DNA from: Firm-04 sp045642925
GTDB taxonomy: Bacteria; Bacillota; Clostridia; Oscillospirales; Ruminococcaceae
Length of the DNA: 16,263 nt
Assembly (NCBI GenBank): GCA_045642925.1
Contig: JAZUJW010000008.1
Span: 1-16,263, forward strand
Direction of reading: 5' to 3'
Part shown: piece after piece, positions 7,534 through 14,120 of the stretch
Layout of the letters: each line of letters begins with the position of its first letter
Numbering within the stretch: the stretch's first letter is position 1
The notes under the pieces: model-generated
Database searches by the model: none
Told to the model about the DNA's origin: nothing
The model's input: only the letters and a program-made list of their open reading frames with translations
Program-made: the position numbers and the translations under genes

Positions 7534-8622
7534 TCAGAGCAATTCGCCGCGTCCCTGCTGCCGCAGGAGTTCCGTGACCTGCTTCACATCCTGTGCGGCG
7601 CTGATATCGCAGACCAGCAGGGCATCCTTGGTGTCTACGATGATGATATTTTCCAGTCCGACTGCGGCAATCAGCTTTTTGCCGCCGGAAAAAATACAGT
7701 TTTTCGTGCCAATGGTGACGATATCGCCTTCGCGGTAGTTGCCGTTGGAATCGGTGGGGGCAACGCGGGAAAGTGCAGGCCAGCTTCCGACATCATCCCA
7801 GCCGAAACTGCCGGGAATCGTGAAAATGCGTTCTGCGTGTTCCAGAATGCCGAAATCCACGGAAATGGAGGTCATCTGCGGGAATACTTCTTTCAGTACG
7901 TTCGGGAATGCATCGGTATCGGCAGCAGCTTCCAGCTTTTCCGTGCATTCGGATACCTGCGGCAGGTAAGTTCTGACGGCATTCAGGAAGGTGTCTGCTG
8001 TCCATGCAAACATTCCGCTGTTCCATAAAAATCTTCCGGAATCAACATATTTTCGAGCCGTTTCGATGTCGGGCTTCTCCTTGAAGCAGTCAACGGCATA
8101 GGCATTCCCAAGCCCTTCTGCACGGCGGGAAAATTCAATATAGCCGTAGCCTGTTTCGGGGTAGGAGGGCGTGATACCGATGGTAACGAGATTTTCGCCT
8201 GCCGCAGCGGTTTGTGCCGCATTGCGCAGGACATCCGCACAGAGTTCCTCATGGCGGATGAGGTGGTCAGAAGGCAGCACGAGCATGACAGCACTGCCGC
8301 CGAAGCGCTTGCGGATGACCGCCGCCGCCAATGCGATGCAGGGGGCGGTATTGCGCGGGGCAGGTTCGGTCAGCAGGTTTTCCCGTGGAATTTCGGGAAG
8401 CTGTGCCTGTACGAGCTGCAAGTATTTTTCGTTTGTGACAACAAAAACGTGGTCTGCGGCGGTCAGTCCGCGCAGACGACGGAATGTTTTCTGAATCATG
8501 GTTTCGCCGTCACCGGTCAGTGAGAGAAATTGTTTCGGGTAATCGGTGCGGCTTTTCGGCCAGAAGCGCTCCCCTTTTCCGCCTGCCATAATGACAGCGG
8601 TGATTTCAAGATTCGGATTCAT
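7534..8622 (-). CDS. manC: Mannose-1-phosphate guanylyltransferase (GDP-mannose pyrophosphorylase)
   Basis: A 362-residue nucleotidyltransferase that joins GTP and mannose-1-phosphate to GDP-mannose. Signatures: MAGGKGERFWPKSR with PKQF (12-32), LPSDH (116-120), TGYGYIEF (157-164), FKEKPD (180-185), LWNSGMF (199-205) and GWDDVGSW (274-281). It lacks the C-terminal phosphomannose isomerase cupin of the longer (about 470-residue) bifunctional enzymes, so isomerase activity must come from another locus. In-frame ATGs exist at 8664 and 8640, but only the ATG at 8620-8622 has a good ribosome site (AAAAGGAG, 7 nt away) and gives the family N-terminus. This start overlaps the upstream transferase gene by 17 bp, so translation is probably coupled. 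It feeds the gmd and rmd reactions. Confidence 0.94.
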   Translation of the reverse strand: MNPNLEITAVIMAGGKGERFWPKSRTDYPKQFLSLTGDGETMIQKTFRRLRGLTAADHVFVVTNEKYLQLVQAQLPEIPRENLLTEPAPRNTAPCIALAAAVIRKRFGGSAVMLVLPSDHLIRHEELCADVLRNAAQTAAAGENLVTIGITPSYPETGYGYIEFSRRAEGLGNAYAVDCFKEKPDIETARKYVDSGRFLWNSGMFAWTADTFLNAVRTYLPQVSECTEKLEAAADTDAFPNVLKEVFPQMTSISVDFGILEHAERIFTIPGSFGWDDVGSWPALSRVAPTDSNGNYREGDIVTIGTKNCIFSGGKKLIAAVGLENIIIVDTKDALLVCDISAAQDVKQVTELLRQQGRGELL

Positions 8623-10021
8623 GCGTATTCTCCTTTTCATCAGGACGCTTCGGCGGAACTGCAATGTCTACTGCTTTTTGCAGCAAAATCTTTTCTTCGG
8701 CGTTGGTTTTCGGCGGGAAGAATGCGGTTTTGATGGTCATGAGCATAATCTGCAAATCCAGCAGAAGCGAATATTGTTCGATATAGACCAAATCCATCTT
8801 TAGTTTGTCCAAAGGCTGGGTGTCATATGTGCCGACCACCTGTGCATAGCCTGTCAGACCTGCCTTTACTTGCAGACGCAGCAGAAATTCGGGGTGTTCG
8901 CTTGCATATTGTTCGGTCAGTTCGGGGCGTTCGGGACGCGGCCCGACAATGGACATATCGCCGCGTAAGATATTCAAAAGCTGCGGCAGTTCGTCCAGAC
9001 GAAAATGCCGCAGGACTCTGCCGACTTTGGTGATGCGTGCATCATGTTGCGCGGCAAGGACAGCATGACCGTCTGCTTCGGCATTGGGGATCATGCTGCG
9101 GAATTTGAGTACATCAAATGGTTTGCCGTTGATGGTCAGGCGTTTCTGACGGAAGAACACTGCGCCGCCGTCATCCAGTTTGATTGCCAGCGCACAAAGC
9201 AGCATCAGCGGAGTAAGCAGCAGCAGGGCAATGGAAGAAATGAGGATATCGCCTGTACGTTTGATGATGCGCGTACCGACACTCAGTCCTTCATTGCGGC
9301 AAAGGATCAATGGCGTATCAAACAGGCGGATATCTTCTCCGCCGCGCAGGATAATGTCAGCGACATTCGGGGAAACGTACGCACGCATGGAGTGGTGCGC
9401 ACAGTATTCTATCAGCAGATTGCGGCTTTCGGCGGGGACATCGCAGAGAATCACACCATCAAAGCCCGTCATTGCAGAGGTAATCTTCTCGAAGCCTGCA
9501 TCAATGCTGATGCTTTCGCAGATCATGTATTTATCGACACGAACGCTCATTTTCATGACAAGATCTGCGGCATGGCGTGAGCCGTACACAATGACCAGAC
9601 GGCGGGGCGGGTAGAGATGAAAGTAGAGGTTGTCGATGAGTACCGCCCAGCAGACGATCAGCAGCCAATCCATCAGCGTGAGAAGAAACAGCGGTGCGGC
9701 AGGCATGAAATGTCTGCCGATGGCGCTGATCTGGAAGTAGGTGATGAAATTGACCATGGTTGCGGAAATGCTTTGGTAGTAGATGAGGTCACTGCGTTTG
9801 AGATAGCCATATTTTGCGCAGCCATAGGCTTTGAAGAAGACGGCAGTCAGCGCCGTGTAGATGAGGATGACGACCCAGTTTCCGCGGCGGAAGAAGGGTT
9901 CGATGATGGCATCGGCATAATAAAACTGCCAGATATAGGCGAATTCGAGCGTCAGGAAGCTGATGAGAAACAGCCCTGATGCCGCAGAAACGAGATGCCG
10001 ATATTTTCTATGGCCAACCAT
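8606..10021 (-). CDS. Polyprenyl glycosyl-1-phosphate transferase (initiating transferase)
   Basis: A 471-residue membrane enzyme of the WcaJ/CpsE family that moves a sugar-1-phosphate from a nucleotide sugar to undecaprenyl phosphate, the first step of glycan assembly. Four N-terminal membrane spans are visible (about 10-30, 49-66, 85-103, 108-130), then a Rossmann-like soluble domain (about 140-245), a fifth hydrophobic segment (255-280) and the catalytic domain: FRQKR (290-294), KFRSM (306-310), RLDELPQLLNIL with catalytic Asp-Glu (341-352), SIVGPRPERPE (357-367), AGLTGYAQV (387-395) and a membrane-associated tail. The sugar cannot be read from sequence. It is the first gene of the operon. 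The ATG has AGGAG 12 nt upstream, a longer gap than usual, next to a leader hairpin. Confidence 0.93.
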   Translation of the reverse strand: MVGHRKYRHLVSAASGLFLISFLTLEFAYIWQFYYADAIIEPFFRRGNWVVILIYTALTAVFFKAYGCAKYGYLKRSDLIYYQSISATMVNFITYFQISAIGRHFMPAAPLFLLTLMDWLLIVCWAVLIDNLYFHLYPPRRLVIVYGSRHAADLVMKMSVRVDKYMICESISIDAGFEKITSAMTGFDGVILCDVPAESRNLLIEYCAHHSMRAYVSPNVADIILRGGEDIRLFDTPLILCRNEGLSVGTRIIKRTGDILISSIALLLLTPLMLLCALAIKLDDGGAVFFRQKRLTINGKPFDVLKFRSMIPNAEADGHAVLAAQHDARITKVGRVLRHFRLDELPQLLNILRGDMSIVGPRPERPELTEQYASEHPEFLLRLQVKAGLTGYAQVVGTYDTQPLDKLKMDLVYIEQYSLLLDLQIMLMTIKTAFFPPKTNAEEKILLQKAVDIAVPPKRPDEKENTHESES

Positions 10022-10038
10022 ACTGTTATAATGCTCCT

Positions 10039-10056
10039 TTCCGACGGCTGTCGGAA
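10039..10056 (-). promoter_or_regulatory. Leader hairpin abutting the ribosome binding site
   Basis: The leader of the polysaccharide operon contains TTCCGAC-4 nt-GTCGGAA, a perfect 7-bp stem with a tetraloop. Its 3' arm ends directly at the AGGAG (10034-10038) of the first gene, and the two A residues extending the Shine-Dalgarno lie in the stem. It could stabilise the mRNA 5' end or modulate initiation; it has no T-run, so it is not a terminator. Confidence 0.55.
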
Positions 10057-10084
10057 CATGAATATAGAAATACGTATACAGTAT

Positions 10085-10113
10085 ATTATAGCAACATTTT
10101 ATGTACTAGTCAA
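10085..10113 (-). promoter_or_regulatory. Sigma-A promoter of the polysaccharide operon
   Basis: On the minus strand TTGACT (10108-10113), a 17-bp spacer and TATAAT (10085-10090), with an extended -10 TGC directly before the hexamer. This is one base from consensus. The start of transcription is expected near 10078, giving a leader of about 57 nt before the ATG at 10021. It lies only 22 bp past the stop of the upstream hypothetical gene, so the operon has its own strong promoter but could also receive read-through. Confidence 0.85.
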
Positions 10114-10135
10114 GTAAAAGAAGCGCGGCGCATCA

Positions 10136-12457
10136 TTACAGTTCGCCAAGATATGCAAGATTCGGAGAAACCGAGATGTCGTGATGATGAATCGTGAAAT
10201 CCAGCAAATCACATGGCGATGCCGTGTATTCTGCACCTTCTTCTCCCACGATGCATTCATCTGTCAGTGTACCCTTGATCGCATCTTCTGTCGCTTCCGT
10301 CACCTTCATCCAGATGTCATCTTCATCCTCATCAGTTTCTGCATGAACATTGACGTACGCTTCTTCCGGATATTCCGCAAAGCAATTCATGAAAATGCCG
10401 TAACGCTCTTTTGCCAGTGCCGCGACCTTGCGCCCTGTTGCAATGTACTGACCATAACGGAATTTTTCAAAATCTTCTTCCGTCAGCGTGCCAAGTGTCT
10501 TGAGTTTTGCAGAACCATCTTCATTTTCACCGCAGTACAGGAACAAGACAGCGTTTTTGTCCATTTCCTCTGCTTCATCACCGACTATCTGCGTACGATT
10601 CGAAAGGATACTGTCTGCTTGGTTTTCATAGTATGCTTTCGCCTGCGAAGCGGGCAGCCATGCCAGCCGCAGAGAGGTATTATCCGAAAGACGCAGTGCC
10701 TCGAATGGTTCACCTGCATCGACGATTTCTCCGCGCAGCAGGAAACGCTCTACGACAAAGCACAGCAAATCGCAATATCTGTTCACATTTTCGCGGTTTG
10801 CATCCCAGATCTCAAATTCCCGCAGCGAACAGCACGTCATGCCGCGTGTGAAGATCCAGGCTCTATCATTTTCACAGCCGAACAAATCAAGGTTGTAGAG
10901 GTAATCGACCAGCGGCGGTACGGTCGTTTCTGTCTGCATGGCAAACCAGCGCGGATGGAATACCTTGCGGCGGGTGTAATCGAGGTATACGACAGCATCC
11001 GGACAAATCATGTGCAGGAATCGCATCTGGAAATGCAGGGCAAGATCGGGCTGATGATCCTCAAACGGCATGAGGCAAAGCACAACGCCTTCTGCCTTGT
11101 CAGCTTCTTCCCGCAATACCCGCGAAATTGGCGTGGCAGGACGGAAATCATCCAGATCAGGAACCTGCTGTACCATCACGATCGCCTGATAGATCCGGTC
11201 ATCTTCCCGAAGCTGGAATTGCAGGAAGCCGTGTTCTTCGTCTGTACGCATCAGTTCCGCTTCGAAATGTCCGTCAGCTTTTATCAATGCCTGCACGGAT
11301 TCCAGCGTCAGTACCTGCGGCAGTGTACTGCAAACAGCCGCCATGGCAGAAACATCCTGAGAGGCATCACCATGAATGATATCCACAGCTTCGTCGTCAT
11401 AATCGGGCATATCTGCGTTCAGGTCATCCATTTGGACAGTGTTGCCGTTGCGTTCGTCAAAGCGCTGTGCAAGTGTCTTTGCCTCATTATAGAAGTAATC
11501 GCGTACTTCTGCTGTGATGTAATTGTTTTCTGCATTGTAAAGCGGAAATTCCGGTGGGAGAATCAGCATGAAATCTTCGTCTTTGCATTCTTTGAACAGT
11601 GAATACGCACCTTTGGCGTATTTCAGTTTCAACATGGGATTGCGGCAGGAGAGATAGTTTGCGAGTGTACGGCGGAGGAGATTGCGCCCTGTATGCGGTT
11701 GGAATTTCGCATAGAATCGCAAAAGAACGCCGGCATAATCGGTATGCTGACTGGTATCGCGTATGCGGAGGGAAAGACGCTTCGCATACTTTTTGGCTTT
11801 TTGATAATCCCCTTTTTTCTGCAAATAGGTGATCCAGCGGAAATAGGTCGCGTTTGGTACTTCGGCACAACTCAGTGTGCCGTCAAACAGCGGTTGGCTG
11901 AGTTCTTCCGCCTTTGCCTCGTCATCGTTCATCAATGCGCAGATCACGTTCCAGTTGGTTTCACAGGCTTCGCAGTCTTTCAGGCTGTCCGTGGGTTCAT
12001 CCTTATATTTTCCGTATTCGGAAAGCGGGAGAAAGTTGCCTGTTCTTTCGGACAAGCGTTCCCGTTTGTATTTGAGGGTGCGCAGAGAAAATCCATATTT
12101 TTTCAGGCGGCGTTCATATTCTGCGTATAAATTCTCAAGTTCAGCAAGCGAGATCTGCGGAAAATCAGATGATTCACCGAGAATGTTTTTGAAATCCCAC
12201 ATGACATCGAGCAAATATTCATCGGTGAGTTCGGGGTGCTCATCAAAAATCGAAAGCATTTCCGGAAATACAATTATGCCGTCAATATCATCGCATTCAA
12301 AGACCGATTCGTTCAGATATTCGTGGCGGAACATGATTTGCCAGCTTGCATCCTTGGCTTCATCCGCCGCGGCGATCGCCTGTTTCATGACGCGCAGTCT
12401 GGGCTTGCCGTGTTCGAGTTCTTCATATTCCTGAATATATTTATCTGCATCAAACAT
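10136..12457 (-). CDS. Hypothetical protein: paralogue domain plus DUF4026/DUF2314-like C-terminus
   Basis: A 773-residue cytosolic protein, acidic, no signal peptide or membrane span. Residues 1-340 are homologous to the whole of the upstream neighbour: FDxxxxxxEYxxLxxGxP at the start, DFPQIS (98-103), helical repeats resembling TPR units (about 170-330), SCRNPMLKLKYAKGA (270-284) and AQRFDERN (330-337). Residues about 365-773 are an added region. Its end (about 685-773) has the IWMKVTE...IKGTLTDE...LLDFTI...VSPNLAYL pattern I associate with DUF2314/DUF4026 proteins, called from memory. Function is unknown. A ribosome site AGGAG, 9 nt before the ATG, overlaps the TAG stop of the upstream gene, and the gap is 12 bp, so the two genes form an operon. 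No terminator is evident after it, only a strong promoter for the next operon. Confidence 0.8.
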   Translation of the reverse strand: MFDADKYIQEYEELEHGKPRLRVMKQAIAAADEAKDASWQIMFRHEYLNESVFECDDIDGIIVFPEMLSIFDEHPELTDEYLLDVMWDFKNILGESSDFPQISLAELENLYAEYERRLKKYGFSLRTLKYKRERLSERTGNFLPLSEYGKYKDEPTDSLKDCEACETNWNVICALMNDDEAKAEELSQPLFDGTLSCAEVPNATYFRWITYLQKKGDYQKAKKYAKRLSLRIRDTSQHTDYAGVLLRFYAKFQPHTGRNLLRRTLANYLSCRNPMLKLKYAKGAYSLFKECKDEDFMLILPPEFPLYNAENNYITAEVRDYFYNEAKTLAQRFDERNGNTVQMDDLNADMPDYDDEAVDIIHGDASQDVSAMAAVCSTLPQVLTLESVQALIKADGHFEAELMRTDEEHGFLQFQLREDDRIYQAIVMVQQVPDLDDFRPATPISRVLREEADKAEGVVLCLMPFEDHQPDLALHFQMRFLHMICPDAVVYLDYTRRKVFHPRWFAMQTETTVPPLVDYLYNLDLFGCENDRAWIFTRGMTCCSLREFEIWDANRENVNRYCDLLCFVVERFLLRGEIVDAGEPFEALRLSDNTSLRLAWLPASQAKAYYENQADSILSNRTQIVGDEAEEMDKNAVLFLYCGENEDGSAKLKTLGTLTEEDFEKFRYGQYIATGRKVAALAKERYGIFMNCFAEYPEEAYVNVHAETDEDEDDIWMKVTEATEDAIKGTLTDECIVGEEGAEYTASPCDLLDFTIHHHDISVSPNLAYLGEL

Positions 12458-12469
12458 AGTTTTATTCTC

Positions 12470-13540
12470 CTATTCGTTTATTTCAATCAGGGAATCGTAT
12501 TCTGTGAGGGCATTTGCGTAGAAATCGGATTCGTTGCGGGCATCGAACTGTGCACCGATCTCAGCGCAGGATTCCCGCAGTTGTGCGGCACGTTCCGCGA
12601 GGTCTGCGGGGGTGCATTCCTTGCCGTTGTGGTCGGTGAGGGTTTCGCTTCCTCTGCTGAGGACACGGCAAAGCAGCATCGCGCCACGGTCGAACCAGAA
12701 GCAGAGATACGGATTGCGGGAAGAAAGGCGGACACTCATGTTTTTGTTGAGGAAATGCCAGCCCTTCATGGGGTCTTGCCATGCGAAATAGCAAAGCAGC
12801 ATTCCGAGCTGTTCCATGCAGAAGCGGTCGCCGTCGGAAAGCGGAAGCAGTTTTTTTGCATATTCTGCCGCACTTTCGACATTTCTTCTGCGCAAATCAT
12901 CTTCCAGAAAATCGAGATATGGCTTGCGGGGGATCTCGTCATCCCGAAATTTCATTGCCATGAGTTTTTTCATTGCGATTTCGGCTTTTTCACGATTCCC
13001 GAAGTACAATTCCCATTGTATCTGCGTATCATATTCATCGCGCTTGCCGTTGGTCATTTCGTCGATGGGCGCTTCCATGAAGGAATGGTAGTCCATGCGT
13101 GTTTTTGCGCGGTCGTAGTAGCTGTAGAATACGGCACGGAAATCGTAAAAGGCACGGAGCGAGTAGCCTGCTGAAAGCAATTCTTTGCGGTACAGCGCGA
13201 ACCATTCCATGACCTGCTTTTTTGAAATCTGCGGGAATTCTGTCGTTGCCTGCAAGATCCATTTGAATGTCCAGAGCACTTTGAAGCGGAATTCTACCTG
13301 TATGTCTTCATTTTGCTCATAGATTGCGTAATATTGTGGGAAATCTATCAAAGCCTGATAGCGGTCGCCTGAAAAGACGGATTCGAAAATCAAATCACGG
13401 TGGAATATCATCAGAATGCGGTTGTCTTTTGCGGTTTCCGCCTGTGTGATGGCAGCGCGAATCGCACGCATTTTCGGTTCTCCGGAGTCTAATTGCTGAT
13501 ATTCCTCCCTGAGCGCCTGCGGGTCGAATGCAGAGTTCAA
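12470..13540 (-). CDS. Hypothetical helical-repeat protein, TTG start
   Basis: A 356-residue soluble protein of unknown function, paralogous to residues 1-340 of the gene after it (EYQQLDSGEPKMRAIRAAI against EYEELEHGKPRLRVMKQAI; EFPQIS against DFPQIS; SSRNPYL against SCRNPML; AQFDARN against AQRFDERN). The alternating helical segments look TPR-like. An in-frame ATG at 13553-13555 is not the likely start, because its own bases form GGAGG of a perfect Shine-Dalgarno (GGAGGTGA) lying 8 nt before the TTG at 13538-13540. A still more upstream ATG at 13603 would lie in the promoter. The TTG start also leaves the N-terminus aligned with the paralogue. It is the first gene of a two-gene operon; gene order and co-transcription suggest the two proteins work together. 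Confidence 0.78.
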   Translation of the reverse strand: MNSAFDPQALREEYQQLDSGEPKMRAIRAAITQAETAKDNRILMIFHRDLIFESVFSGDRYQALIDFPQYYAIYEQNEDIQVEFRFKVLWTFKWILQATTEFPQISKKQVMEWFALYRKELLSAGYSLRAFYDFRAVFYSYYDRAKTRMDYHSFMEAPIDEMTNGKRDEYDTQIQWELYFGNREKAEIAMKKLMAMKFRDDEIPRKPYLDFLEDDLRRRNVESAAEYAKKLLPLSDGDRFCMEQLGMLLCYFAWQDPMKGWHFLNKNMSVRLSSRNPYLCFWFDRGAMLLCRVLSRGSETLTDHNGKECTPADLAERAAQLRESCAEIGAQFDARNESDFYANALTEYDSLIEINE

Positions 13541-13553
13541 ATACTTCACCTCC
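13538..13553 (-). promoter_or_regulatory. Ribosome site that fixes a TTG start
   Basis: On the minus strand GGAGG (13549-13553) is followed by 8 nt and TTG (13538-13540). The first G of the site is the G of an in-frame ATG. A ribosome bound here would initiate at TTG and not at the overlapped ATG. TTG is also the start of rmd, so this genome seems to use it readily. Confidence 0.75.
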
Positions 13554-13574
13554 ATTTGCGTAAATAATATGCAT

Positions 13575-13603
13575 ATTATAGCACACCTTTTCGCTGATTG
13601 CAA
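13575..13603 (-). promoter_or_regulatory. Sigma-A promoter of the paralogue operon
   Basis: On the minus strand TTGCAA (13598-13603), a 17-bp spacer and TATAAT (13575-13580), with an extended -10 TGC. Transcription should start near 13568, giving a leader of about 28 nt to the TTG at 13540. This short leader is further evidence against start codons upstream of 13568. Confidence 0.8.
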
Positions 13604-14038
13604 CGATTATTCGCGCTATTTGGCATAGTGTACAAGGAAAGCACATGGGATTTGGAGAAGCTGACAAATGATAAGCTGCACAATTGCAAATTGACAGAAT
13701 ACGACTTGTTTGGCATACTGCACAATACAAAGGTGTTTTACGCGCTGCCAAAGGAAATTCCCTCTGGACTCCTCAATACAACAGCCGCCTGACATTCAGT
13801 CCCAAGTCCCACAGTCCCCGTCATGCCGGCGCATGGAAACTCATCTTAATAATTTGTTTTGATAATCTTAATAAACATATTATTTCTCTCTTTTTTTATT
13901 TATCTGCTGATAATCCAATTAATAATTATTGTATTTACATAAAATACAAATTCTGTTTACTTTGCACATATGTATTGCCGCTCTTTATATAACAATTGTT
14001 TGCGATGCAGATTTTTTCAGGAATATAACGATTTCTTC
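13604..14038. other. Divergent intergenic region, AT-rich on its right side
   Basis: About 435 bp between two divergent promoters. The left half (13604-13850) is of mixed composition and includes a 64-codon open frame that I do not recognise and that has no ribosome site. The right half (13851-14038) is very AT-rich, with T-tracts and A-tracts that could bend DNA or act as an UP-type element for the plus-strand promoter. An 8-bp hairpin TTGTATTT/AAATACAA with a 5-nt loop lies at 13929-13949. No RNA gene, riboswitch or terminator with a T-run is evident. Confidence 0.6.
13619..13725 (+). repeat. Pair of 17-bp imperfect direct repeats
   Basis: TTTGGCATA-S-TG-Y-ACAA occurs at 13619-13635 and again at 13709-13725, with 15 of 17 bases identical and a 90-bp period. 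They flank unrecognised sequence near the minus-strand promoter. They could be binding sites for one regulator, or remnants of a duplication. Confidence 0.4.
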
Positions 14039-14067
14039 TTGCATTCAAAATTACACCATGCTATAAT
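14039..14067 (+). promoter_or_regulatory. Sigma-A promoter of the dockerin gene
   Basis: TTGCAT (14039-14044), a 17-bp spacer and TATAAT (14062-14067), with an extended -10 TGC, preceded by AT-rich sequence. The start of transcription is expected near 14074, giving a leader of about 47 nt to the ATG at 14121. Confidence 0.8.
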
Positions 14068-14072
14068 ACACC

Positions 14073-14087
14073 TGCACTTGAAGTGCA
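14073..14087 (+). promoter_or_regulatory. Operator-like palindrome at the transcription start
   Basis: TGCACTTGAAGTGCA is a 15-bp palindrome (7-bp arms, single central base) that begins 6 bp after the -10 box and so covers the predicted transcription start. A dimeric repressor bound here would block the promoter. As RNA it would form a short 5' hairpin. Which of the two applies cannot be told from sequence. Confidence 0.45.
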
Positions 14088-14120
14088 AAGCAATTTTGAT
14101 TTGATTTTAGGAGGATTATT

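Noticed and set aside
10114..10135. Possible terminator between the paralogue operon and the polysaccharide promoter
   Set aside because: On the minus strand a GCGCCGCGC run precedes TTCTTTT, but the stem is only about 3 bp, so I do not call it.
13691..13719. Plus-strand promoter TTGACA-17-CATACT
   Set aside because: The -35 is perfect but the -10 matches at only four positions, no gene follows for 400 bp, and a better promoter lies at 14039-14067.
13598..13792. 64-codon plus-strand open frame in the divergent region
   Set aside because: It starts inside the minus-strand promoter, has no ribosome site and matches no family I know. A decayed gene remnant is possible but not supported.
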